DNA from: Hofstenia miamia
Taxonomy: Eukaryota > Xenacoelomorpha > Acoela
NCBI GenBank assembly: GCA_004352715.1
Contig: SCFE01000074.1
Span: forward strand, 1,797,312 to 1,861,311
Direction: 5' to 3'
Length of the DNA stretch: 64,000 bases
Within the stretch, counting starts at the first letter, position 1, and each line of letters starts with the position of its first letter. Positions 54,501 through 60,389 of this stretch are shown here, piece after piece. A program made the translations under genes and the position numbers. The notes under the pieces are model-generated. The model saw only the letters and a program-made list of their open reading frames with translations, made no database searches and was not told the DNA's origin.

Positions 54501-57500
54501 TGCCTTAAAACAGCGCTGAACTTATATATATATAAGAATTTGTTATAAAAATTTATTTTAATCTATAAGCATTTGTTGATGCATTTCAACCACTTTAACA
54601 AAAAACTTTACAAAATATTACACTAAATATTTAAAAATCATATATGCATATACTAACTAAAACAAATAATGTGTTGCAATTAACTTGCTTGTTTAAAATA
54701 TAATTATGATCTTTTTTTAGTATAATTGCTTCTGCTATTTTAGTGTTCTTTGGTTTTATTATGATGTCAAAATTATTTTCTTTAAGTTCGTGAGGATGTT
54801 GGTAGATTTCCATATTTAAATGTCCACTAAGATGTTCTTTTATTCTCTTTCCGAAATGTCGAACTGTTTCACCAATGTACAATTTAGGGCAGTTTTCACA
54901 TTTATATCTATAGAAAATTGATGAAACAAGTTCTTTTGGAATTTATCTATATTCGTATATATACATATATAATCCATATAAAAATTACAGTATTGATTAG
55001 CTGTTCTAGCATTTGCAGGGAATTTCCTAATAAACAGCCATATTCGAAGTACTTAGACATGATCTTCTCGGCTTCCGCAAGTGAGTTCGGAAGTTCAACC
55101 ATTCCTTTCCCATGACGTATGAAATACAGACACTTGTAATTGGAAACAACATCGGGAACATTATATCGATGCAAGTACAAGGTTGTTTTTTGAACGATTC
55201 TGATCATTGTACGCTAAATTAAATTTTGAATTTTAGCAAAACATTAATTATTTACAAATTTGGGTGCGACGGGCACTGGATCTTCAGTCACTTCTTCAGG
55301 TTTTGTTGACTCTTCGTTCGATTCCGGAGCCGTTTCAATCGGTTCGTCTGGAGTTGACTCAGCTTTCCCTTTTTTCTTTTTCCCTGAACGTATGTTATTT
55401 CAATATATTGGTATTTTTTGAAATACCTTTTGCTTTAGTCTTTTTAGAAATTTTTTCCTCCTCTGGTGGCTCTGGTGTAGGCTGTTTTTCACTAGGTGCT
55501 GGTTCATCAACAACATTTTCTTCAGGTTCTTCGGGCACTGGTTCAGGCTCTAAAAAATCACGATACAAAATGAATGACAAAAGTGTTATCTATTGCAAAT
55601 ATCTTCAAAAGATGATTGTCTTATTAAATCTCATACGTATTATTCTAAATAAGATATATGCACTAAGATACTACTATAAGGAAAATTTGATAAAATGAGT
55701 TGACATTTTAAACAATTAAAAAGAAAATATAGAACCAACCCTAAAAATTGCATACATCTAACATTTACACATCTATGATTAAAAAATCTAGATATTTAAA
55801 TGAATTTAGTCGTATCTTATTAGTTAATTATGAAAAAATTGGTGACAATTGAAGTAAATTAATCATTATATCACAAAAAGTGCCAAACAGTTTTATTCCC
55901 TTAAAGAACCATGCCATTCACTCAAAACTAATGTAGTAAAATCAATTCTAGTAATGCATGCATTCGAATATTACGCCATTCCATAATTTTGTAAGCCCTT
56001 GATTTTACTTTGTGAATATTGCTTACAAGATAATTTTGATTATGAAAAATTAAAATATTGGTAATATTTAGTTAATAAAGATATTCTACAGACATTTTTT
56101 ACTTGAATCTAGTCAAATATCAATTTGGAATAATGCTGTCAAGTGCAGGCCCGTTGCTTGCATTTGAAATTTAGGGGACAATGGCCCCGCAAAGTTCAAT
56201 AAATTAATCATAGTTTAATTCTTATGAAATAGTTTCACACTTTTTCATTGAATTTTTGAATAGAATGGCATTAGTATTATATATATTTCAACTAAAATAT
56301 ATTAACTCTAACTTAGTTACAGAATATTAGAATTAATGCTATGGAGTTTTGTATCCAGGATACCAAGAGGAAGGGGCCCAGTGGCTCAACAGAGAGGGCC
56401 ATGGCCCTCCCCTAACCACGGCCCTGGGCTGAATCACGTCAGGTTTTTCAGTGAAAGCCGAAGCATGTCTCAGATGAAAGAATTGAACACATGAAAAATT
56501 GAAACGTACTGGTAATTCTCAAAGGTGCTTTTGAAAACACATCGTCATTTCAGCGATGAAAACCTCAACTACAACGAAATTGCATTCGTAAAGAATATAA
56601 TTTTGACATTTAATGTTGTTTTTTATATTCATATTTTATGCCATACTTTGTAATTTTTAAGGGACAAAATCAAATTTTTAGGGCAAATTTTGGTTCGCCT
56701 CAGTGCCTACACAAAATTTTTTATGCAGCATTAGATTTTTATATGATTTTACCTATTCTTTGCATAATATATATATATATATATATATATCTGCGTATAT
56801 GACATATTGGACAACGGGCGTTATTGTACTTTAGGGGACCCAGTTTGAGTGACGTCATAAAATGGGTATTAAACTCTAACCTTAACCCTAACCCTACTCC
56901 TCAACCAATGCAATTATATTGCATTTCATCTTGTTGATTAATTTTTTGCAAAATTTTTAAGTTTTGGGGTAGGGATTGGGGTTAGGGTTAGAGTTTTATA
57001 CCCATTTTATGACGTCACTCAAACTGGGTCGCTAAAGTACAATAACGCCGGACAACGTACAACGAAAAGCGGTGAAAAATCAAATTATTGATAGTAAACC
57101 CTTCAAAAGATTCAACATATAAAGGAAAAAATCTCAAAACTTCATATATACCAATCACAAGTGAATATTCTCTCGAGAAATTCAGATATTTCTATAAGAT
57201 TTCTGAAAGACAAAAATAAAAGGGATGCTTTTAAATATACAATCATTGATGTAATATACTATTTTGTTGCTTCATTAAATGTTAGTAAATAGAACATAGA
57301 GATTTAGTAATTGAAATTAAAACAAATTCAATTATATCACAATGGCGTCAAGTGAACGATATAAATACTTGCTATTCTTAATTCTATTCCATGTAAATGG
57401 CTGATTGCTCATATATGGGAATTAGATTACGAGCACACTGTCTCCATATTAAAGACATATTTGATATTAGGCGAACTTGTAGAATAGCGACAAGCGGAGC

Positions 57501-58556
57501 ACGCGTAACACGCGGACTAAATAAACACAAATTTAGGGTCAAAAACGATAGGAAATACAATAAAATACTCACAAAATTTAAAATATAATCGATATAAACC
57601 GATAACTTGTCATAATTCAGCATATTTGCAGCACGCGATATATATTTAAGCAATATAGCATATAAAACCACGAAGCCATACAAAAATAATTATCTTTAAC
57701 TAAAAAATTTCAATATACAACCAGTATATTTAAGAAAGTTATCGGTTTATATCGAATATATTCTAATCTTTTTGAGTATTTCCTATCGTTTTGACCGTAA
57801 ATTAGTGTTTATTTAGTCGGCGTGTTACGCGTGTCGTCTTGAAATTAAAAATTCCATAAAGCATGCATCTGTCACTATAAACTTATTCTAAAAATATATG
57901 GCAACTTGACAATAGCTTGTTTCTAATTAATAGAAGAAGAAGAAGAAAAAAAGACTTTATTGCTTATACATTTTAGATAGACGAATTATTTGAATAAAAC
58001 TATAAAATGGTAGACCTACTCTTATCACAAAAATAAGTAAATATGAAATTCTTAAATAAGCGCTTAAAATGAATTGGGGTAAGAAAATTGAAATATCGGA
58101 CAAGCAGAAAGTACCAGTGAGTTGTAAACACTTTACAAGTTCGCTTACATTGGCTTAATTAGGCGTCTAATAAGGTAAATGGTAGGATAACGCAAATAAA
58201 CGAAGCTCCAGATTGGGAAACTAACCTCTGTAGGTAACAATTTATTGAGCAATACTAGGTCAGCATACTCCAATTGCATTAATATATGCATTAAAAAAAT
58301 TAGAAAGAAAATTATATACAATAAATGTACCTATTTCTTCCTCATACTCTTCCTCTACATCATTTTGAGTCTTATAAAATATAATTGCTGGATTATTTTC
58401 ATCGACACCTTCATTTAAAAAAGATTGAATTTCTCTTTCATGAAAACCGTCATCTCTTGTTAAGAGATCAATAAATACTTCAGGCTCTGTGATATCTAAT
58501 CCCTTATAAACAGCGTTGCGAAGCCATTCTATACGTGGATCATCAATATCACTCAT
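12025..58556 (-). CDS. DNAH10: Axonemal dynein heavy chain 10 (inner arm I1/f beta chain), about 65 exons
   Basis: The protein is a microtubule motor ATPase of cilia and flagella; DNAH10 is the beta heavy chain of the two-headed I1/f inner arm. Splicing the minus strand at consensus sites gives 63 exons totalling 13,644 nt (4,547 residues plus stop), or 4,562 residues with two candidate microexons; the human protein is about 4,470. Order: tail, linker, AAA1 (GPAGTGKTE), AAA2 (GPTSGGKS), AAA3 (GETGTSKT), AAA4 (GVGGSGKQS), stalk, AAA5-AAA6 and C-terminal domain ending GVCLILNTD. Similarity to vertebrate DNAH10 is recalled, not computed, but is near-continuous, and exon phases agree at each junction. 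The ATG at 58554-58556 opens [13 protein letters not shown]; an upstream in-frame start or a 5' exon is not excluded. Oddities: one missing stalk exon, one GC donor, and one duplicated block. Exons are listed in the block entries below. Confidence 0.95.
15076..15766. mobile_element. hAT-like non-autonomous element in intron 60
   Basis: The ends CAGGGTTTCCCATTTTG and, inverted, CAAGGCTCCCATCAGCACTG share a hAT-like start, then both run into TTGTTAACAGC. The octamer GATATCAC flanks both ends exactly (15068-15075 and 15767-15774). The 691-bp interior has repeated GCTGTTAACA motifs near each end and no transposase reading frame. Confidence 0.85.
16016..16583 (+). mobile_element. Tc1/mariner-superfamily element, internally deleted
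   Basis: Inverted ends CAGTATGTCCCATAAGTTAC and CAGTCTATCCCATAAGTTAC are flanked by TA on each side, the mariner target. Inside, 16078-16284 reads as the C-terminal half of a DDE transposase: [12 protein letters not shown] (second catalytic Asp) and [13 protein letters not shown]. The Asp expected shortly after SPDL is replaced by Gly-Asn, and the N-terminal half with the DNA-binding region and first Asp is gone. Later fragments in other frames ([10 protein letters not shown]) follow. It is a dead copy, opposite in strand to the host intron, inserted beside an AT microsatellite. Confidence 0.85.
16715..21382 (-). CDS. DNAH10: DNAH10 exons 53-60: AAA5/AAA6 region
   Basis: Exons are 21194-21382, 20949-21087, 20479-20599 (identical copy at 19785-19905), 19363-19507, 18935-19125, 17621-17821, 17328-17574 and 16715-16872. 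They encode [20 protein letters not shown], the region with [45 protein letters not shown], the AAA6 core [16 protein letters not shown] with [26 protein letters not shown], the segment [19 protein letters not shown] and [20 protein letters not shown]. The order agrees with the dynein motor ring. One exon appears twice and another is cut, because of the duplicated block at 19693-21079. Confidence 0.94.
17924..18066 (+). repeat. Degenerate tandem repeat of about 20-23 bp
   Basis: Loosely related units such as AAAGATCCAATTAAGGC, AAAGATCCGAGTAAGGC and AGAGATCCGATTATGGC follow one another about six times in a DNAH10 intron. They look like an old decayed minisatellite. No coding or splice role is visible. 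Confidence 0.5.
19693..21079. repeat. 693-bp identical direct duplication joined by one N
   Basis: Positions 19693-20385 and 20387-21079 are the same sequence at offset 694, with a single N at 20386 between them. The block contains one full DNAH10 exon (19785-19905 and 20479-20599) and part of another (20255-20385, complete only at 20949-21087). Keeping both copies would insert a partial exon and repeat the [13 protein letters not shown] segment. An unmerged contig overlap explains this best. Confidence 0.85.
21514..22393. mobile_element. hAT-like element (GTGGTTCGCAACC ends) with internal duplication and gap
   Basis: The left end CCGTGGTTCGCAACC is the inverse of the right end GGTTGAGAAGCACTG, a common hAT terminus. 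Flanking octamers ATATAAAT and TTATAAAT differ at one base. The interior contains a segment of about 300 bp present twice (from about 21683 and from about 21992) and 62 Ns at 21777-21838. The sequences on both sides of the Ns share a 30-bp overlap, so the gap may be smaller than drawn or not real. It lies in a DNAH10 intron. Confidence 0.7.
22485..24361 (-). CDS. DNAH10: DNAH10 exons 48-52: stalk return coiled coil and AAA5
   Basis: Exons are 24144-24361, 23877-24098, 23529-23812, 22746-22989 and 22485-22699. The first encodes the outgoing coiled coil ([19 protein letters not shown], then [25 protein letters not shown]). The next gives [11 protein letters not shown] and [10 protein letters not shown]. 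Then come [20 protein letters not shown], a Walker-like [59 protein letters not shown] and [12 protein letters not shown]. Every boundary keeps the frame. The exon that should precede 24361 is absent (see the missing-exon entry). Confidence 0.95.
24362..26383 (-). other. DNAH10: DNAH10 intron with a missing microtubule-binding-domain exon
   Basis: The upstream exon ends at ...[13 protein letters not shown] and the downstream exon starts VAKLEKEF. In dynein heavy chains about 75-80 further residues lie between these points: the second half of the microtubule-binding domain. Both flanking junctions are phase 0, so the absent exon should be a multiple of three. I found no reading frame for it in 24362-24744 or 26356-26383. 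A single N at 24745 marks a gap at the repeat edge, so loss in assembly is the simplest explanation. Confidence 0.75.
24746..26355 (+). repeat. Minisatellite: 70 copies of a 23-bp unit
   Basis: The unit starts TACGAGAAAGAAATATGAC and ends TAAA. Exactly 1,610 bp (70 x 23) can be counted between the N at 24745 and the first break at 26356, with no visible variants. The array begins only 28 nt inside the intron after the exon 26384-26554. On the transcribed strand each unit junction reads TATTTCTTTCTCGTATTTAG, a pyrimidine tract plus TTTAG, which resembles this gene's real splice acceptors. Confidence 0.95.
26384..28621 (-). CDS. DNAH10: DNAH10 exons 42-47: rest of AAA4, stalk coiled coil, first half of the microtubule-binding domain
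   Basis: Exons are 28478-28621, candidate microexon 28384-28404, 28077-28259, 27693-28033, 27165-27398 and 26384-26554. They encode the AAA4 segment [20 protein letters not shown] with the Walker B region [11 protein letters not shown], then [59 protein letters not shown], the first stalk helix ([20 protein letters not shown]) and [20 protein letters not shown] at the start of the microtubule-binding domain. Confidence 0.94.
26593..27023. mobile_element. Long palindromic MITE, 431 bp
   Basis: The left arm (26593-26790) and right arm (26823-27023) are near-perfect inverted copies of about 200 bp around a 32-bp loop. Outer ends are CAATGGGGGATATTC and GAATATCCCCCATTTG. The arms contain TGAAATGGGCTAATTTTG and, near the centre, CACTTCAGTG with TGACGTCA. 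There is no ORF of interest. A diverged relative lies at 59811-60302. It sits in a DNAH10 intron. Confidence 0.85.
27397..27502 (+). repeat. 53-bp tandem duplication overlapping a splice acceptor
   Basis: The sequence starting CACTGAAAACAGCGAGATAA at 27397 repeats at 27450 with one change. It includes the acceptor TTTTCAG of the exon 27165-27398, so a second identical acceptor-like site lies 53 nt upstream in the intron. Confidence 0.8.
28384..28404 (-). CDS. DNAH10: DNAH10 candidate 21-nt microexon in AAA4
   Basis: Between the exon ending FTDAHVAQE (28478-28621) and the exon starting GFLELINN (28077-28259), 21 nt are framed by CTTTGCAG and GTAAAC splice signals in the same phase (1) as the flanking junctions. 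Inclusion adds the acidic loop DDGPDGE; skipping restores QE-GFLELIN, which matches other dyneins exactly. The insertion would fall just after the AAA4 Walker B motif. It may be a cassette exon. A chance match is possible but less likely given the phase, the strong donor and the higher GC content. Confidence 0.55.
28664..30774 (-). CDS. DNAH10: DNAH10 exons 35-41: AAA3 and start of AAA4
   Basis: Exons are 30608-30774, candidate microexon 30514-30537, 29979-30230, 29761-29895, 29448-29651, 29175-29369 and 28664-29006. The AAA3 P-loop [14 protein letters not shown] is followed by [20 protein letters not shown] and the Walker B-like [47 protein letters not shown] and [13 protein letters not shown] come next. 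The last exon carries [32 protein letters not shown] and the AAA4 P-loop GVGGSGKQS. Phases are consistent throughout. Confidence 0.95.
30514..30537 (-). CDS. DNAH10: DNAH10 possible 24-nt microexon before AAA3
   Basis: Twenty-four bases coding for YKPINPLL are bounded by TTATTTAG and GTAGTT. Both flanking exons join in phase 0, so inclusion keeps the frame between NQV and [12 protein letters not shown], and skipping gives the usual dynein sequence. Eight open codons between AG and GT can arise by chance, so the evidence is weaker than for the 21-nt microexon. Confidence 0.35.
31643..33317 (-). CDS. DNAH10: DNAH10 exons 31-34: AAA2
   Basis: Exons are 33170-33317 (alternative 3' end 33158), 32964-33123, 31970-32478 and 31643-31859. 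They encode [20 protein letters not shown], the AAA2 P-loop [34 protein letters not shown], the Walker B region [20 protein letters not shown], sensor-type [20 protein letters not shown] with [11 protein letters not shown], and [14 protein letters not shown]. The 509-nt exon is the largest in the gene. A hAT MITE (32569-32931) interrupts the intron between exons 32 and 33. Confidence 0.95.
32569..32931 (-). mobile_element. hAT-type MITE, GAGCC-rich family, copy 2
   Basis: The ends are CAGACTTGTCAACGAG and its inverse; the octamer ATGGAGAT flanks both sides exactly (32561-32568 and 32932-32939). The interior matches copy 1 in the opposite orientation, including iterated CTCGG at both ends. It inserted into a DNAH10 intron 85 nt from the exon 31970-32478. 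Confidence 0.9.
33390..33447. repeat. (AT)n microsatellite
   Basis: About 58 bp of uninterrupted AT dinucleotide repeat lie in a DNAH10 intron. The poly-Tyr-Ile ORFs across it on both strands are artefacts. Similar tracts occur at 15977-16015, 19724-19767, 40217-40281, 47328-47360, 50069-50105, 51525-51561 and 56768-56791. Confidence 0.95.
33752..35495 (-). CDS. DNAH10: DNAH10 exons 25-30: end of linker and AAA1
   Basis: Exons are 35272-35495, 34926-35195, 34650-34833, 34425-34581, 33986-34305 and 33752-33942. The linker end reads [31 protein letters not shown] and [21 protein letters not shown]1 follows with [40 protein letters not shown], the Walker [41 protein letters not shown] (Walker B) and [20 protein letters not shown]. 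All catalytic elements of the main ATPase site look intact. Confidence 0.96.
35496..38084 (-). other. DNAH10: DNAH10 intron 24, 2.6 kb
   Basis: No coding sequence was found between the exons 38085-38318 and 35272-35495, and their phases join directly ([12 protein letters not shown]). The intron contains MITE copy 3 (37019-37358). A G-rich fragment near 36870-36900 resembles transposon-end debris seen elsewhere. The short ORF at 36652-36840 has no recognisable content. Confidence 0.8.
37019..37358 (-). mobile_element. hAT-type MITE, GAGCC-rich family, copy 3 (truncated)
   Basis: The right end GGCTCGTTGACAAGTCTG and the AT-rich interior match copies 1 and 2. At the other end homology starts only at GACATTTTCAAGCTCGG, so the outer terminal repeat and its target duplication are lost. 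The GCTCG iteration is longest here (four units). Confidence 0.8.
38085..41314 (-). CDS. DNAH10: DNAH10 exons 18-24: linker domain
   Basis: Exons are 41060-41314, 40769-41013, 39821-40133, 39565-39776, 39362-39518, 38933-39289 and 38085-38318. They form the dynein linker (DHC_N2), which swings during the power stroke: [78 protein letters not shown]-like [40 protein letters not shown] and the near-invariant [20 protein letters not shown]. Phases agree at all joins. Confidence 0.95.
38455..38530 (+). repeat. 33-bp tandem duplication
   Basis: The sequence ATATTTACATTGCTTGCTAG plus AAATACAATTTT is present twice in a row in a DNAH10 intron. It has no coding role. Confidence 0.75.
40280..40640 (-). 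pseudogene. Penelope-like retroelement fragments in a DNAH10 intron
   Basis: On the minus strand 40510-40640 reads [20 protein letters not shown], parallel to the end of the GIY-YIG endonuclease of the Penelope copy at 54631-54882 ([20 protein letters not shown]). Downstream comes TGACGATGATTTTAAATCG, typical of Penelope 3' regions. On the plus strand 40290-40345 holds GTTGAAATGCATCAACAA, also shared with the 54-kb copy but inverted here. The two pieces flank an AT microsatellite. The fragment order suggests inverted terminal copies, which are common in this class. Confidence 0.6.
41355..41497. mobile_element. Short palindromic MITE (143 bp)
   Basis: Arms of about 55-60 bp, starting AGTAGTTAAAGACGGGGAGA and including GGCCCCAATGGGACAC, fold back almost perfectly around a short loop. 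The hexamer GATAAA lies on both sides (41349-41354 and 41498-41503), consistent with a target duplication. It has no coding capacity and sits in the intron after exon 41060-41314's upstream side. Confidence 0.75.
41926..42209. mobile_element. GGCCG-rich hAT-like MITE
   Basis: The twelve bases GACTGTGATATA are repeated exactly on both sides (41914-41925 and 42210-42221). The ends TTCTGCGGCC and GGCCGCAGAA are inverted. The right half is full of GGCCG/GCCGG iterations (42100-42205), a strong GC island in AT-rich DNA. The size, GC-rich ends and duplication of at least 8 bp fit a non-autonomous hAT element; the exact border is uncertain by a few bases. Confidence 0.65.
42222..44267 (-). other. 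DNAH10: DNAH10 intron 17, remainder
   Basis: I see no exon or recognisable element here. Exons 44268-44434 (ending YSLWKIDK) and 41060-41314 (starting [11 protein letters not shown]) join in frame without anything between them, as in other dyneins. Confidence 0.7.
44268..51940 (-). CDS. DNAH10: DNAH10 exons 7-17: tail (DHC_N1)
   Basis: Exons are 51719-51940, 50513-50711, 50171-50287, 49188-49436, 48960-49139, 48338-48527, 48074-48291, 46920-47174, 45713-45964, 45500-45662 and 44268-44434. The tail binds intermediate chains and the partner heavy chain. Diagnostic stretches are [20 protein letters not shown] with [113 protein letters not shown] and [13 protein letters not shown]. This tail pattern is what separates DNAH10 from other axonemal heavy chains. 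All phases match. Confidence 0.95.
44612..44912. mobile_element. Possible hAT-like element around a poly-G tract and 100-N gap
   Basis: The left end CAGAAGCGTAGTTAGCC and the right end (inverted) CAGTGGCGTAGCTAC are similar, and the interior is G-rich up to the gap at 44761-44860. Flanking octamers do not match, so a clean insertion is not shown. The poly-G run is the probable cause of the gap. A similar end (GGTAGCTATGCCACTG) recurs at 45075-45090. Confidence 0.4.
49751..51694. repeat. Repeated AT-rich intronic block with two N gaps
   Basis: Positions 49751-50070 and 51208-51527 look identical (offset 1457). Diverged partial copies occupy 50718-50864 and 51562-51694. Each copy is bordered by (AT)n, and the runs of N at 49549-49721 and 50897-51181 both interrupt (AT)n. 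Exons 50171-50287 and 50513-50711 lie between copies and are not duplicated. Either the introns share a young repeat family with (AT)n ends, or the gaps joined wrong contigs. Confidence 0.8.
51941..53862 (-). other. DNAH10: DNAH10 intron 6, 1.9 kb
   Basis: No coding sequence is present: VKDNVR-like DNVR at 53863 joins [10 protein letters not shown] at 51940 in frame. At 52735-53008 the ends CATGGGCGTACGCGGG and, inverted, CAGGCCCGTAGCCACGGG suggest a MITE, but no target duplication is visible. The tandem repeat at 53492-53743 is listed separately. Confidence 0.6.
53492..53743 (+). repeat. 126-bp tandem duplication
   Basis: Two adjacent copies start at AAATTCAATTTTATATAAAA (about 53492 and 53618) and end with a CACTCC..ATGTGATGACG segment. 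They differ at about five positions near their ends, so this is a real, older duplication and not an assembly overlap. Confidence 0.85.
53863..58556 (-). CDS. DNAH10: DNAH10 exons 1-6: N-terminal extension and start of tail
   Basis: Exons are 58331-58556, 55427-55549, 55256-55383, 54989-55213, 54159-54482 and 53863-54110. Exon 1 gives [20 protein letters not shown] and an acidic end ([10 protein letters not shown]). Exons 2 and 3 encode a low-complexity linker: Pro/Glu-rich ([13 protein letters not shown]), then Lys-rich (KKTKAKGKKKKGK), then acidic again. Exons 4-6 return to conserved tail sequence: [31 protein letters not shown] with [13 protein letters not shown], and [20 protein letters not shown]. 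Intron 1 is 2.8 kb. The start was chosen as the first ATG with conserved downstream sequence; the ORF is open further upstream but not conserved. Confidence 0.88.
54540..54920 (-). pseudogene. Penelope-like retroelement GIY-YIG endonuclease fragment
   Basis: The minus-strand ORF reads [20 protein letters not shown] followed by RIKEHLSG and [25 protein letters not shown], the conserved His-Phe and the downstream Arg/Glu are typical of the GIY-YIG nuclease at the C-terminus of Penelope reverse transcriptases. The RT domain is absent, so the copy is 5'-truncated. After the stop, GTTGAAATGCATCAACAAAT near 54575-54595 matches the fragment at 40.3 kb. It lies in the intron between DNAH10 exons 4 and 5. 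Confidence 0.8.
56817..57049. mobile_element. Palindromic MITE with telomere-like arms
   Basis: Terminal repeats GGCGTTATTGTACTTTAG (left) and its complement (right end 57049) extend into arms of about 95 bp holding TGAGTGACGTCATAAAATGG and CCTTAACCCTAACCC. The octamer GGACAACG flanks both sides exactly (56809-56816 and 57050-57057). There is no ORF. The layout resembles the larger fold-back at 6207-9088: GGCGTTAT-containing ends and CCCTAA-like inner arms, with an 8-bp target duplication. Confidence 0.85.
57491..57838. mobile_element. Inverted-repeat element (MITE-like)
   Basis: The left arm 57498-57608 and right arm 57737-57836 are inverted copies sharing ACACGCGTAACACG, TAAATAAACAC, AACGATAGGAAATAC and ATAAACCGATAACTT, around a loop of about 130 bp. 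The outer ends are less clear and I see no target duplication. The ORFs at 57384-57683 and 57397-57588 overlap it and have no recognised family. Confidence 0.65.
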
Positions 58557-59810
58557 TCCGTGATAGCCACGTGTAAATATTCTAAGTAACCTAGAAACAC
58601 TGCATGTCAAATTCAAATTAAAATAAGAAAACAGGAATATGATAAAAATGTAAACTTTTTTAACACAAATTCGAACTGAACTGGGCAAATAACAAATTGA
58701 GTCTTAAATTGAAGTTGCTATCTATAAAAGTTATTAATTCAAATTTATTGCTTTAAGAAAAATGTAAAATTTCTGCTTAATAATTCATTGCAAGTTCTTT
58801 ATGGAAGATATTTGTTAAATATTTTTGCAATAAATCACTAGGTATGGCTTATTGAACAAATTTGAATAAATTATTTTCATGTGCATTGCCTATGCAGGGA
58901 ATCAGGCCTGTAATGATCATTTGGGAGGGGGCTGGAACAATAAAAATTTGACAACTCTGAGATACTTACCACATGAAACACAATTTCTTCATTTTGATCT
59001 TGTTCTTGGATTAAAAATTAACAGAGTATAATTAGGGAATTAATACTCAATAAATTCAAAGTCCAATACTACAAATTACAAAGCAAAGTGCTCTGATTTA
59101 CTATCATAAAATGTTAAAACACTGATTTTCTTTGTTTATGAGATACAAATCATTCAATGACTTTATAAAATGATAAAATGATTTTTTCTTTGCAATGCCA
59201 TTTTGGTTGAAAAATTACCAGATTTTGAGGTTTTACTTTGACCTTGTTAGGCATTCCATAATTTTAGAGGTATTTTCAGAAGTTTGCACAGAAAGTGGTA
59301 AGGACAGTTACAAAATTTTGCATTATAAGCAGAAGTTCAATCTGCTTGTTGAATATTGAACCATTAGTGCTCCACTGATTTCTAAAATCAATTGAACTTG
59401 ATTATAGGAATGAGTAGTTTGATCTAATGAAAAGATCTTCAACCTAAGGACTATCTCATGTGATGCATTCATCTTGGAATGTTGTGGTATTAATATCTCA
59501 CACAATTGCAAACTTTAGTATCCCTGTTCTTGTATTATGGAGAAATCATGAATTATATAAATTGGGATTTTACCTTCAGGGGAAAACTTAGTTCTAATTT
59601 TATGTCTTATTTAGAATGCACAATAGTGTGACATCATCCCCAAAATAGTTAAATATTAATTAATTATTAAATGGTAAACATTAAAAATCTAAGAAATTTC
59701 AAAAACCAGCAACAATTTTTTTGATAATTTTTGTAATCATTGTATAGGAATTAGATATTTTAGAACATTTTAAAATTTCATGAAAATCCCCCAGCAAATA
59801 TATTTCAATG
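58557..59810. other. Region upstream of DNAH10, no gene seen
   Basis: This is the likely 5' UTR and promoter side of DNAH10. I could not identify a promoter element, an additional 5' exon or an RNA gene. The ORF at 59323-59511 has no recognisable motif. Confidence 0.5.
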
Positions 59811-60302
59811 TGAGATATTCATGAAATTTTAAAATTTTTGAAATGGGCTAATTTTGTATGTATTTGCGTGATAATTAAAAAAAGGTGTTCCAGACCCTGA
59901 AATTTATTAGTTTTTGTTGAATTTGATTTATATTTTCAAAATCCCATTACCCTGATTTCATTGGTTTGATGTAGCTTCAGTGTAAACAAATTTGCTCTTA
60001 CATATTTATTTAAATATTTATAACTTTGCTCTACATATTATTGAAGTTGATTCCTTGCATACTAAAGTTGTTAATGATCATTAAATTAACTAAATGTTTC
60101 ATTTATATACCATATATGATGCAATTTTAAACAGGTGGTTTTTGTAACAAGTTAACAACTTTTAGTATATTGAAGCTTGGTGCTAAATTATAATTTTAAT
60201 GATTTGTTTTATTGATTTAGTTAAATGAATTTTCAGTATAGTCAAATTAAACAAAAACTAAAAAATTTCCGTCTGGAATTTTTAAATTTCATGAATATCC
60301 CC
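59811..60302. mobile_element. Diverged palindromic MITE, relative of 26593-27023
   Basis: It starts GAGATATTCATGAAATTTTA, contains TGAAATGGGCTAATTTTG, and ends TTCATGAATATCCCC, matching the family at 26.6 kb. The left arm is well preserved. The right arm has lost much of its pairing, and the centre carries about 200 bp of unrelated sequence. It is an old copy. Confidence 0.65.
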
Positions 60303-60389
60303 AATTATAACATATAATAAACAAAATTAATCTGTTAACCTATTGTCATATAAAGGATGTTGCAAATTTTTTGGTCTTAGTGGAATTAG

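Larger units (their letters stand above)
55550..58330 (-). other. DNAH10: DNAH10 intron 1
   Basis: No coding exon was recognised; GAA ATA G plus AG CCT joins the flanking exons in frame. The intron holds a candidate MITE (56146-56426, ends CAGGCCCGTTGC and inverted CAGGGCCGTGG, no clear target duplication), the palindromic MITE 56817-57049 and the inverted repeat 57491-57838. At about 57940-57990, AATAAAGTC followed by CTT repeats on the minus strand looks like a LINE 3' end. Confidence 0.6.

Noticed and set aside
57384-57683. Additional 5' exon or separate gene in DNAH10 intron 1
   Set aside because: The ORFs overlap an inverted-repeat element, and exons 1 and 2 join in frame without them.
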